This document shows, piece by piece, positions 1 through 64,000 of a stretch of 64,000 nucleotides of DNA (the first letter of the stretch is position 1; every line of letters begins with the position of its first letter). The notes beneath the pieces were generated by a model. That model had not been told where the DNA came from, did not search any database, and worked only from the letters and a program-made list of their open reading frames with translations. The position numbers and the translations under genes were made by a program. The stretch is from Amorphochlora amoebiformis (Eukaryota > Cercozoa > Chlorarachniophyceae): NCBI GenBank assembly GCA_054601695.1, contig BAAHQB010000050.1:310001-374000 (forward strand). Reading direction: 5' to 3'.

Positions 1-49
1 AAGAGAGACAAAAAATAGCGAGAGATGAAGAGGAGAAATGGACACATAC

Positions 50-104
<55 letters not shown>

Positions 105-192
105 CATATATGTATATGTATATGTAAGTATATATATGCATATATATATTTATATATATATAGGTAAATATATATATATATATATATATAGA
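1..192. repeat. (TA)n past the 3' end of gene A
   Basis: Mostly TA and TATATG repeats with a short A/G-rich start (1-45). No gene seen. Confidence 0.8.
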
Positions 193-4003
<3,811 letters not shown>

Positions 4004-4057
4004 CTAATAGACAATACATGGGTTAACTGGGTGAAATTTCAGAGTAAGAAGATGTTA

Positions 4058-4105
<48 letters not shown>

Positions 4106-4185
4106 TTATATGTATATATATGTATATATATATAACATAATATGTAGATTAAACACTGCACATCCAACAAAGATTAAAGACTATG

Positions 4186-4273
<88 letters not shown>

Positions 4274-4299
4274 ATATGTATATATATGTACATATTTTA

Positions 4300-4383
<84 letters not shown>

Positions 4384-4471
4384 ATATAATATAATATATA
4401 AAAGTATGCATATGGATTGGAGAAACACTAGAAGCCTAGTAAGTTGTTGTATGTATGACATATAAACATAA

Positions 4472-4521
<50 letters not shown>

Positions 4522-4820
4522 ATATATAGCATATATATATATGAAGATGTTGAATTTATAAAAAAAATGAGATTACATACTGAGTACCTTACAGTGGTAA
4601 TTTCATGCTATATATATATATATTAAATATATATTAACATAAAAATATATATTTATAAATAAATATCTATAAAATTGTATATATTGACCACATACATCCA
4701 TCCGTAATAGTCACAAACCCACAAACTTTCCACCAACAACACAACAATGCTTCGCAACCAATTCAATCACAATATCATCCCTTGCAAACGTAATCTAACG
4801 CGTCGAAACGAAGACCTTAC

Positions 4821-5055
4821 CATAATCAGTCGAGGTTGTCACCTCCGAGATGAAGGCAAGGCTTTTCCCGACTCGGAAAGACGAAATATGGCTCCAATGT
4901 GGAAAGGAAATGGGGGGGGGAGAAGGAGAAGGAGAAAGCCACACGAGTTTGCGCGATTGATCGGGCCAAAAACCACTGGATTTGTTATTATGTGCGGTCT
5001 GAGCGCCACCATGTGTCGCTTTTGAAATGAATGGGTGTACATGGCATTGTGTCAC
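4821..5055 (-). CDS. Possible first exon of gene A
   Basis: An ATG at 5055 (minus strand) opens 78 codons ending at a good donor (GTAAGG at 4820). The product starts MTQCHVHPFISKATHGGAQT and includes a Ser/Pro run. It sits next to the intergenic strip shared with gene B, where a divergent first exon would be expected. Against it: it leaves phase 1, while the next convincing exon (3902-4003) needs phase 0, so a connecting exon is missing or the model is wrong. A 92-codon plus-strand frame over the same island (4747-5025) has no exon-like boundaries and was set aside. Confidence 0.3.
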
Positions 5056-5414
5056 GCTAAGTCACCATAAGGATGTTACATGGGGTTGAATATCTCTGTA
5101 CATGAGGCTATGTCACGCAGAACATGGTGACATAAGGGCGAATCACAATGTTCATCCGTTTCTAGGAGAACTTTTTTGTTTTCCAAGTTCGTTTGATTTC
5201 ACCTAATTTTAGTCGGCGTAATACTATTCCAAATTCCTCGGCGTATCTGTATGATATCGACCTTGGGATATAAATATATCCTCCTTTATATATCAATATA
5301 TCAAATATACGATATTTAACATATCCTTTTCTCTACATATCTCTGCCCAAGGAACAGAGAAGCCACCTTTCGACGTCTCAGCTACGTAGACCAGAGGAGC
5401 CCCCCCCTCCACAA
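5056..5414. promoter_or_regulatory. Intergenic strip between genes A and B, likely divergent promoter
   Basis: This repeat-free 360-base strip separates gene B from the possible first exon of A. It holds two imperfect copies of a block with a GTGACA/TGTCAC core (about 5041-5075 and 5100-5140) and a TATA-like stretch, GGGATATAAATATATCC, near 5264-5280, about 135 bases before the gene B start codon. A shared bidirectional promoter is inferred from layout only. Confidence 0.35.
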
Positions 5415-6072
5415 ATGGACCCTGTTCCCCAGCCCACCGACCCCCTCACTGAGGGCAAAGCCTATGGATCCTTTCCCTTCAACCCTTCCTCCTCCTCCCC
5501 ACCCCCCGGCCCGAAGAAACTCAAGAATTTCAACATAATTTTCACTCTGGTGCTCTCGGCCCTGGCCATCCTCGCCTTCTCGGCGGATATCCTACCTTTT
5601 CCGCTCGCCAGACACTCAAAAACCGTGGCGATCCATGATGCCATTCCCCCTCCCCCTTCTGACGTGCTGCCTCCCATTGGCGCCCCCGGAGACGGTGACT
5701 CGGATGGCCCCGACGCCCCTCCAGCGGCCCCGGCGGCCCCAGCGGCCCCAGCGGCCCCAGCAGCGCCAGCAGCACCAGCAGCTCCGGCGACGCCGCCTCC
5801 TCCTGCTCCAGCCGCATCGGCCGCGTCCGCTGCGCCCGCTGGTGGCGATCCCGGGGTCGCGGCTCCTCCCCCACCTGCGCCGGCTGCGGTGAGTTGTGTA
5901 AGCTGCTTGTGAGTGAACATTTTTGCATATACACTACAGTCGGATATATGATTTGTTGAACATTTTCATAAAAATACCATAAATAGGCCGGACCTGGGCT
6001 TCCACCTCCTCCTCCAGGGGTAACCGTCGCTACGCCGGATAACCCGTGTCCGGGGTACGTGTCTAGTGTATA

Positions 6073-6164
<92 letters not shown>

Positions 6165-6491
6165 TATATATATGTATGTATATATATATATATATGTATT
6201 TATGTAGGTATATGTATGTATGTATATGTATGCATGTGTATGTATGTATGTATATGTATGTATATGTATACACATACATATATACATGCACATATAAATG
6301 TATATATTATGTATGTATACATACATATATATGTGTGTGTGTATAAACTGGATATACATTGTGAATATTATATTCTATGCACGCCTATAAGCAAGTAATA
6401 TACTATTCCCTTCCAATCGCCTTTATAATATAAATGTACTCTTCTCAACATCACCGAATAATAGATTTATACATATATATTAATCTATTTC

Positions 6492-6533
<42 letters not shown>

Positions 6534-6617
6534 CTCATAAATATGGACATTGAATGCATGCATGAAGTATGTACAGGTGTACATACATACGTATAATATA
6601 AACATTTGTTTGAACAA

Positions 6618-6680
<63 letters not shown>

Positions 6681-6739
6681 GAGGACAGCCCGTAGCACCT
6701 GGAACACCTTGTCAGATTCCCGGACAGCCTGCGCCGGTG

Positions 6740-6797
<58 letters not shown>

Positions 6798-6993
6798 GAC
6801 TGTTTGTATTTTTTCCTTTTTTTTTTTTTTACATTTTTTTTTTTTCCTGGAGGGATTTGTATTTTTCCTGGTTTTTCTAAGGCGATTTTCAAATAATTCG
6901 CGACTTTTTTGAGTCTTTTTTTCCCTTTCGTTCGATTATTTTAGTGCCTGTCCGTCGCTTCTTTTGTATATGTGCATGGATACAAAATATATA

Positions 6994-7074
<81 letters not shown>

Positions 7075-7122
7075 GTGTGTGTGTGTGTGTGTATGTGTGT
7101 GATAACATATATACACATTTAC

Positions 7123-7159
<37 letters not shown>

Positions 7160-7214
7160 TGTGTGTATGTGTGTGTGTGTGTAAGCATAATAAAATATAA
7201 ACACACACACACAC

Positions 7215-7252
<38 letters not shown>

Positions 7253-7385
7253 CATATTTATGAACACACATATATTTATACATACATAAACGTGTACATG
7301 TATGTATATTCAGTGCTAACCCCAATCAGCTATATGTATGTATATACTTATATATAAATATATGTATATATGTATATGTCTGTGT

Positions 7386-7438
<53 letters not shown>

Positions 7439-7441
7439 AAC

Positions 7442-7472
<31 letters not shown>

Positions 7473-7549
7473 TATATATATATAGGCTCTAACCCCAGAC
7501 CAAGCAGCTCAAATTGCTAAAAACGCTGCTGACGCTGCCGCAGCACAGG

Positions 7550-7630
<81 letters not shown>

Positions 7631-7700
7631 TATATATATATATATATATATATTCAAATAGCTAAAATCCAATAATCTAAATATATATATTATATATATA

Positions 7701-7766
<66 letters not shown>

Positions 7767-7848
7767 CATATATATATATATATATGTAGTCCGTAGCTGA
7801 TGCAGCCGCTCAAACGGCACAGGCAGCGAAGGAGAAACAGTATGCAGA

Positions 7849-7894
<46 letters not shown>

Positions 7895-7936
7895 ATATAT
7901 ATATATATATAAACATATATATATATATATCATGTG

Positions 7937-7977
<41 letters not shown>

Positions 7978-7991
7978 AAGGTATAAAATCA

Positions 7992-8033
<42 letters not shown>

Positions 8034-8175
8034 ATAGGTAGCAGAAGAGGCAGAAAAAGCCGGAGAACAAGCGACCAAAAGGACAGCTGCAGCACAAGCT
8101 AAGGCCGCTAAGGTTTCAATATATAAATATACCTATATATGAATATATATATAATATATATATATATATATTAAT

Positions 8176-8206
<31 letters not shown>

Positions 8207-8223
8207 ATATATATATATATTAA

Positions 8224-8269
<46 letters not shown>

Positions 8270-8417
8270 TATTATATTATATATAGACATATGTATATAT
8301 ATAATAAGATAATATATATATATATATAGATATATATAAGATGAATGTATATAACTGTAAACATTTCACTTATATAAATTTATCTGTATAAAAGTAAATT
8401 ATAATATATATATTTAC

Positions 8418-8487
<70 letters not shown>

Positions 8488-8547
8488 ATGTGTGTGACAC
8501 ATATGTTTTGGTTTCATGTACCGCTATATTTTTATATGTATAAATTC

Positions 8548-8616
<69 letters not shown>

Positions 8617-8622
8617 TATTTT

Positions 8623-8679
<57 letters not shown>

Positions 8680-8904
8680 AATATATATATATATATATAT
8701 CCGTACATGTTTAGATATTTTTACACACATATATACATATTCATAATTGTATATTATACATATATATATATATATATTTATATATATATTTACATATAAT
8801 ACAATATATATATATATATATATATAATTATATATATATATATGTATATTTCAGCGAAACGCAACTCGACACAATCAGGAACAGGAGGAAGCCCTTATCC
8901 AAAC

Positions 8905-8950
<46 letters not shown>

Positions 8951-9038
8951 ATATATATATATATATATATTATATTGAGTAGGTATATTTACGTATTTCT
9001 GCACTACATATGTATACGAATATATATATACTCTAATA

Positions 9039-9076
<38 letters not shown>

Positions 9077-9139
9077 ATAAATACACGTAATACATCACCG
9101 TGCATACATATATACATACAAATCAATATACATGCAGTC

Positions 9140-9192
<53 letters not shown>

Positions 9193-9234
9193 ATATATGT
9201 ATATAGGCGACCAATGTTCAACCTCAACGTATAG
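5415..9234 (+). CDS. Gene B: Pro/Ala-rich signal-anchor protein with Ala-rich helical C-terminus
   Basis: Eight exons give 292 residues: 5415-5888, 5987-6054, 6682-6736, 7486-7548, 7790-7852, 8038-8112, 8855-8907, 9207-9234 (stop 9232-9234). Phases are 0,2,0,0,0,0,2; donors are GTGAGT, GTACGT, GTGATA, then GTATAT or GTTTCA. Residues 1-40 are polar and end in a Lys pair; 41-57 ([17 protein letters not shown] region) are hydrophobic, suggesting a type II signal anchor. Residues 101-160 are a run of Ala-Ala-Pro units, followed by Gly/Pro-rich segments ([18 protein letters not shown]). Exons 4-6 encode Ala/Gln/Lys/Glu-rich helix ([21 protein letters not shown], then [15 protein letters not shown]). 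The end is RRPMFNLNV. The first intron is ordinary sequence; later ones are mostly (TA)n. No family was recognised; a surface or structural role is a guess. Confidence 0.85.
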
Positions 9235-9279
9235 GCTAGCCATCGCTCGGTATATGTAACTCCCGAAACTGAAAAAGCG

Positions 9280-9321
9280 AATTAAAAAAAAAAAAAATAA
9301 ATAAATAAAAATAAAAAAAAA
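9280..9321 (+). terminator. Probable 3' end signal of gene B
   Basis: About 45 bases after the gene B stop lies an A-rich tract with overlapping AATAAA motifs (around 9297-9315) in a run of A. Position and motif fit a polyadenylation signal, but an A-rich low-complexity tract can contain AATAAA by chance. Confidence 0.4.
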
Positions 9322-9378
9322 ACGCACACATCTATTCCTTACACCTGCGACCGCTAGAAATGCGGAAATGGACAATGT

Positions 9379-9484
9379 ACACGTGTGCATTGTTTCTGAC
9401 ACGTGTGCATTGTTTTCTGACACGTGGGCATTGTTTCTGACACGTGTGCATTGTTTCTGATACGTGTGCATTATTTCTGGCACG
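9379..9484. repeat. 20-base tandem repeat with a CACGTG core
   Basis: Five or more head-to-tail copies of CACGTGTGCATTGTTTCTGA, with single-base variants, lie just after the gene B poly-A region. CACGTG is palindromic and is the canonical E-box/G-box core, so this could bind a basic helix-loop-helix or bZIP factor; it could equally be a neutral minisatellite. CACGTG words cluster again at 19255-19290. Confidence 0.8.
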
Positions 9485-9683
9485 TGGCCAACTCGAATGG
9501 GTCAGGGTGACCACTCACTCTTTTTTCCTTTCACCCCTTTGCACTCTTTCCTCTATCTTGTCTTTCAAACTCTCAAGCTATCGTGTATATAGATATATCA
9601 CATATCTTAGCCACATATTCATGATATGTATAGAGATATAGATATGTATATATATATATATATGTTCATATGTATAGATATAT

Positions 9684-9714
<31 letters not shown>

Positions 9715-9734
9715 GTTCATATGTATAGATATAT

Positions 9735-9765
<31 letters not shown>

Positions 9766-10655
9766 CTGTTTGGTCGAGACTGTTCCAAAATCACTTTTCT
9801 TGCTTTTTTTTTGGTTCCCTTCGGGAAAAATATATATATATATATTATATATAAATAATATATCGGCCGGGGGGTTCACCGAGAGCTAGCTCTGTTTAAA
9901 CTTTTTCGGAGGTCGTGAGTCTTTAAAATTTAAAAACTGCGCACATAATACTCTAAATATCATATAGATATATAGATATAAATGTCAGTTGTCGTAGGCC
10001 ATGCGCGCATGCATGCAGTACTGTCTAGACTGTTTCTGTGGTGAGTTTTTTTCCTGATTTTTCCTTATCTTCTACTGGTGGGTTGAAAGCTAGCGTCCGC
10101 AGTGCGCCACTGAGCTGTGATTATTGCAATGTATGTATTTTTCAAGTTGAATATTTCAAGGATAATCGTCGGATCATGTATGTTTCACAGTACTAAACGA
10201 TCTTGACCAGCCTGGTCGTGAGTCGTGAACGCTTATATCTAGTATATATCCTTATACTCTAGAACTAGAACTATAATCTACATAATCAGTCAGTACTACT
10301 AGCGGAGTCGTCGTTTGTCTAGTATTACTTGTATATATATTACTTCAGTTAATTTAATTTCTACTGCGTAAGTCTAATCTAGCTAATACTAGTAATAGTC
10401 ATCTAGGTCATTCTAGAAATAATGCAATTCTGTCATTGAAAATTTCAGTGAAGCAATATTTCTGGAAAGATGCATGCCGGCCTAATATCTGAATATTGAT
10501 TCGTAGATTCGGAAGATTCTAGATGTTAAATTTATCTCGATCCTTGTCGTAATTAAATAAAAAAAAAAAAAACAATGGCAGTAGTAGTACAGACTGATAT
10601 CTAGTGAAATGTCTATTATTTATGTATATATATATATATATGTATATACATCTAA

Positions 10656-10686
<31 letters not shown>

Positions 10687-10828
10687 ATATATGTATTATA
10701 TATATAAATATATATATATATTATAAACATATATGTATGTATATATATTATATATATTATATATATAACTATATATAATATATATATATATATATATAAT
10801 GCTATTACATACTACATAATGATATTTC

Positions 10829-10870
<42 letters not shown>

Positions 10871-11362
10871 CTACTTTGCACGGTGGATGGAACTTATAAT
10901 GAACGGTTAATTAATGTTTCGGAGTCTGTGGCATCACGTGCACAAATACTATAATTGTAGGTGAGCCGCACCTACTTGACTAAACTTGAACTTTAGAGTA
11001 TTCTAAACTAGATATACCAGATATTAACCCTAGATACCCCCGGCCTGAACATACGACCGGGATCCCGGTGAGCAGCGGATAGTACCTGGAGGGTGTAGTT
11101 CCTACGTCTCTGCGATATATGTATGTAATATATATATATATATACATTAAAGCAGAAATGTGCATTCATATGTATTGTTCAAAATATATATGTTTATATA
11201 TGTATATATATATATATACATAATATATATATATATTTTTATATATGTATATATTCCATACTATTTGTGGATATATCGAGCATACATATATGTAGAATAC
11301 TAAATACATTCGAACATTCGTTTATGTAACCATTTTTCATTATTTTCGGAATATGTATAATG

Positions 11363-11416
<54 letters not shown>

Positions 11417-11418
11417 TT

Positions 11419-11449
<31 letters not shown>

Positions 11450-11699
11450 TGTTAGTGCAGAGATACAATAAATACAGTAAACGCAGCTCGATGAGTAGAT
11501 GTCTGCACAGTATTGCCCTAATATAGACCGCTCGAGATCGATGGAGATTCTGGAGATCGTTCGGAGATCGATCATCCGGTAGTACCCGGTGGTACCCGTC
11601 AGTACCCGGTAGTAACGGGCTTTCGTGGTACTGTGACAAAGCCTGACGTCACCGCATATCGTGGTGACGTCACGGCATGTCACGCCTAAATTTTACCCA
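9485..11699. other. Intergenic space between converging genes B and C
   Basis: No convincing exon was found. The strip holds (TA)n blocks (9646-9765, 10620-10870), a TA-poor part (9900-10600) rich in CTAG words, and two islands containing GGTACC-like words: 11040-11110 and a short GGTAC-based repeat at 11578-11625. Minus-strand frames across these two islands resemble each other (both include YY followed by LTG), which follows from the shared nucleotide repeat. A TGACGTCA-like palindrome occurs near 11645-11672, just past the gene C stop. Confidence 0.6.
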
Positions 11700-34551
<22,852 letters not shown>

Positions 34552-34620
34552 GTTTATATATACATTTATACTATTATTATTTATAACTTTGAGTAATATA
34601 TATAAATATAAATATACATA

Positions 34621-34655
<35 letters not shown>

Positions 34656-34719
34656 TGTATACGTGTATATATACATACATACTATTATTATTTATAACTT
34701 TGAGTGATATATATAAATA

Positions 34720-34759
<40 letters not shown>

Positions 34760-34821
34760 ATACTTTTACATATACATTTATACTATTATTATTTATAACT
34801 TTTGAGTGACATATATAAATA

Positions 34822-34889
<68 letters not shown>

Positions 34890-34955
34890 CGTTTACATTT
34901 ACATTTATACTATTATTATTTATAACTTTGAAATACCCGACATATATAAATATGA

Positions 34956-35006
<51 letters not shown>

Positions 35007-35181
35007 TATACATACACATATACACACATATATATATGTATATACATATGTATACATTTACATTTATACTAATATTTATAACTTTCAGTGAAATACAAGA
35101 CATCCATATGTAAATAATTTTGAATATAAATATATATGTATATATATATAATTATATATATAATTATATATGTATATATAT

Positions 35182-35232
<51 letters not shown>

Positions 35233-35282
35233 GTTTACATTTATATGTTATTTATAACTGTGAGAGAAATAGCCGACCATAT
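34552..35282 (+). repeat. Six copies of a 110 to 130 base intron unit after exon [11 protein letters not shown]
   Basis: Each copy holds TTTATACTATTATTATTTATAACTTTGAG and a (TA)n tract; copies start near 34554, 34670, 34772, 34885, 35055 and 35230. The last copies carry extra exon-like ends. A 6-codon exon at 35265-35282 (RNSRPY, donor GTATAT) is the only reading that keeps phase 0 on to 36516; its support is weak. Confidence 0.6.
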
Positions 35283-35283
35283 G

Positions 35284-35336
<53 letters not shown>

Positions 35337-35351
35337 TATATATATATATAT

Positions 35352-35474
<123 letters not shown>

Positions 35475-35509
35475 TATATAGTATAATCATTATAATATAA
35501 TAATGAATA

Positions 35510-35563
35510 GGTTATTGATTTCTATATAGTATTATATTCATATAGCTTCATAGTAACAACAAC

Positions 35564-35595
<32 letters not shown>

Positions 35596-35778
35596 TTAAT
35601 AATAACATTAATACTATTAATATTAATAATAATAATTCTAGTATATTAAAAGTATTAATCCTGAAATATCTTTCGATATAATAATGATAAATATGTACTT
35701 ATAGCGTAACTTTTAAAAAAAATGGATATATTCTATATTTTTTAGTACTGTAATAAAATAACAATTAATGTTTTAATA

Positions 35779-35825
<47 letters not shown>

Positions 35826-35974
35826 TGCCTCTAATATACCAATAGTATCATGATAATAATAAGTTATAATGTATAGTAATATTACTTCATGATGTAATAA
35901 TCATATGATAATGTAACAATGATATAGGTTATTGATTTCTATATAGTATTATATTCATATAGCTTCATAGTAAC

Positions 35975-36012
<38 letters not shown>

Positions 36013-36195
36013 TTAATAATAACATTAATACTATTAATATTAATAATAATAATTCTAGTATATTAAAAGTATTAATCCTGAAATATCTTTCGATATAATA
36101 ATGATAAATATGTACTTATAGCGTAACTTTTAAAAAAAATGGATATATTCTATATTTTTTAGTACTGTAATAAAATAACAATTAATGTTTTAATA

Positions 36196-36236
<41 letters not shown>

Positions 36237-36325
36237 TGCCTCTAATATACCAAAAATATCATGATAATAATAAGTTATAATGTATAGTAATATTACATCA
36301 TGATGTAATAATATATATATATATA
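35510..36325. repeat. Direct duplication of an AT-rich block of about 417 bases
   Basis: The segment starting GGTTATTGATTTCTATATAG at about 35508 recurs at about 35925 with few differences, including an (AAT)n stretch, the word TTTAATAGTATATA and ATGCCTCTAATATACCAA. It has no coding frame and is different in character from the TA introns. It lies between the last D exon and the first E exon, where a gene boundary might be. Confidence 0.9.
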
Positions 36326-36379
36326 CATATGTATAAAAAATATACGTATATATATATATATATATACATATATATATAA

Positions 36380-61672
<25,293 letters not shown>

Positions 61673-61676
61673 ATTC

Positions 61677-61755
<79 letters not shown>

Positions 61756-61767
61756 ATATATATATAT

Positions 61768-61808
<41 letters not shown>

Positions 61809-62889
61809 ATATGGTCTCCCCATAATTCTGGTTAGGGTTACGGTTAGGGTTAGGGTTAGGCTTAGCGTTGATTAGGGTTAGGGTTAGGGTTGCGGTTAGC
61901 TACAGGTTAGGGTTAGGGTTAGGGTTTGGGTTAGGGTTAGGGTTAGCGTTAGGGTTAGGGTTACGGTTAGGGTTACGGCTAGGCTTAGCGTTGATAAGGG
62001 TTAGGGTTAGGGTTCCGATTAGCTACAGGTTAGGGTTCGCTTGAGTTAGGATTGGGGTTAGGGTTAGGGTTAGGGTTAGGGTTAACCATAATCCGAATCC
62101 TATTCTGTGTAAGATCTGAAATAACCCTAACCCTAAACCTAACCCTAACCCTAACCCTAACCCTAACCCTAACCCTAATCCTATTCCCAACCGTAAACGC
62201 CTATCCCTAATCCTAATACTATCCCTAACCCTAACCCTAACCCTAACCCTTACCATATCCCAGACCTGAACCCTAACCCTAACCTTAACCCTAACCCTAT
62301 CTTTAACCCTATTCCCTACCCTATGCCTAACCCTAACCCAAACTCTTACCATAACCATATGCTTTACCTAAACTTATCCCTAACCCTAACCCTAACCCTA
62401 ATCCTTAACCATAACCATATGCCTTACCCTAGCCCGACGCCCTAACCCTAACCCCAATCCAAACCTGACAAACCCTAACCTAATCCCTAACCCTAACCCT
62501 AGCCCTAACCCTAACCCTAACCCTAACCTGACACCCTAACCCTAACCTAATCCCTAACCTGACACCCTAACCCTAACCTGACACCCTAACCCTAACCTAA
62601 TCCCTAACCCTAACCCTAACCCTAACCCTAACCCTAAACAGACACACTAACCCTAACCTATCCCTAACCCTAACCCTAACCCTAACCCTAACCCTAACCT
62701 GACACACTAACCCTAAGCCTAACCCTAACCTGACACACTAACCCTAACCCTAACCCTAACCCTAACATTAACTAATTCCTAACCCTAACCCTAACCTGAA
62801 CCCTAACCCTAATCCCTAACCCTAACCCTAACCCTAACCCTAACCCTAACCCTAACTTATACTCAGGGGGCAAGTTAGCAAGGCAGACC
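61673..62889. repeat. Intergenic space between converging genes E and F, telomere-type arrays
   Basis: After a TA tract (61680-61805), TTAGGG units run from about 61828 to 62078, then CCCTAA units from 62121 to 62860. This is a head-to-head (inverted) arrangement with many variants (CCTGACACCCTAACC, CCATATGC). No gene was seen. Each arm reads toward the 3' end of the neighbouring gene. Confidence 0.9.
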
Positions 62890-62925
62890 TTATATCTGAG
62901 AGTCAGACTGTACTAGACGCTTCTG

Positions 62926-62987
<62 letters not shown>

Positions 62988-62990
62988 GAG

Positions 62991-63024
<34 letters not shown>

Positions 63025-63144
63025 CATGTATATATATATATATATATATTTATATATGTATATGTATATATATGTATATACATGTATATATATATTTATA
63101 TATACATATATCTGAGAGTCAGACTGTACTAGACGCTTCTGAGG

Positions 63145-63193
<49 letters not shown>

Positions 63194-63232
63194 TACATAT
63201 CTGAGAGTCAGACTGTACACCACGCTTCTGAG

Positions 63233-63293
<61 letters not shown>

Positions 63294-63326
63294 TATCTGA
63301 GAGACAGACTGTACTAGACGCTTCTG

Positions 63327-63370
<44 letters not shown>

Positions 63371-63397
63371 GAGTCAGAGAGTGTAATACACGTCTGT

Positions 63398-63440
<43 letters not shown>

Positions 63441-63468
63441 GAGAGTCAGACTGTACTAGACGCTTCTG

Positions 63469-63524
<56 letters not shown>

Positions 63525-63554
63525 GAGAGTCAGACTGTACACCACGCTTCTGAG

Positions 63555-63620
<66 letters not shown>

Positions 63621-63698
63621 ATGTATATATGTATATATATATGTATATATATTTATATATACATATATCTGAGAGTCAGACTGTACTAGACGCTTCTG

Positions 63699-63705
<7 letters not shown>
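62890..63705 (-). repeat. Reiterated terminal exon of gene F
   Basis: Copies of CTGAGAGTCAGACTGTACTA with the acceptor (plus strand GACGCTTCTGAGG) occur near 62897, 63111, 63200, 63296, 63368 (decayed), 63436, 63522 and 63667, between TA tracts. Only the lowest copy runs on into the TAA stop; the others pass into TA. Two copies have CACC in place of TAGA (Leu to Gly in frame). Confidence 0.93.
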
Positions 63706-63768
<63 letters not shown>

Positions 63769-63810
63769 TTAATGAACATAATTTGAAATCTTCCGCGTAC
63801 AGATACATAT
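62890..63810 (-). CDS. Gene F: last two exons, continues beyond the right edge
   Basis: Minus-strand exon 63767-63810 ([14 protein letters not shown], donor GTGTAT) joins in phase 0 to a terminal exon 62890-62922 ([10 protein letters not shown] then TAA; acceptor CCTCAG). The joined end reads naturally as a protein C-terminus. The first exon's acceptor (CATGGAG) is poor. Upstream exons would lie beyond 64000. Seven or eight extra copies of the terminal exon lie in the intron. No function can be given from 25 residues. Confidence 0.45.
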
Positions 63811-63824
63811 CTCCATGAATATGA

Positions 63825-63883
<59 letters not shown>

Positions 63884-63887
63884 GTAC

Positions 63888-63927
<40 letters not shown>

Positions 63928-64000
63928 TATATATGTATACATATATATATATACATATATACATACATATATATATTTACATATATATGTACACATACAT

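Noticed and set aside
4747-5025. 92-codon plus-strand frame before gene B
   Set aside because: No donor, no similarity, Arg/Gly-rich part is a GGGAGAAGG repeat; position suggests antisense of a gene A exon.

Overview
This window is a stretch of nuclear eukaryotic DNA. Genes are cut into very small exons (16 to 235 bases apart from one 474-base first exon) with GT-AG spliceosomal introns, and almost all intron space is simple sequence: (TA)n, (GT)n, (CT)n/(GA)n and long arrays of the telomere-type hexamer TTAGGG/CCCTAA. No rRNA, tRNA, CRISPR array or recognisable transposon gene was seen. The hexamer and intron density suggest a protist or alga; I cannot assign the organism. Repeat-dense introns carrying telomere-like motifs recall coccidian genomes such as Eimeria, but that is only an analogy.

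The long open reading frames of the window (poly Tyr-Ile, Val-Tyr, Arg-Glu, Leu-Ser, Leu-Gly) are translations of microsatellites. Real coding sequence was found by reading the unique islands between repeats, placing acceptor and donor sites, and requiring reading phase to carry from exon to exon. This gives genes in alternating orientation: A (-, 193 to about 4003, possibly 5055), B (+, 5415-9234), C (-, 11700-23571), D (+, 23570-34551), E (+, 36516-61672; D and E may be one gene) and F (-, 62890-63810, running off the right edge). A/B and C/D are divergent pairs; B/C and E/F converge.

Predicted products: A, a small membrane protein tail with a basic C-terminus; B, a 292-residue signal-anchor protein with Pro/Ala/Gly-rich and Ala-rich helical parts; C, a 418-residue coiled-coil protein; D, a protein with a clear N-terminal PH domain; E, a WD40 propeller followed by a helical C-terminus (571 residues seen); F, only its last two exons.

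The main novelty is architectural. Many exon edges, with their splice site, are reiterated two to ten times, separated by TA tracts, usually with one complete copy. Telomere-type arrays mostly lie with CCCTAA on the sense strand of the host gene and in several places supply the splice acceptor (CCCTAG or CTTTAG) or donor (GTTAGG, GTAACC). All splice models are inferred from sequence alone.
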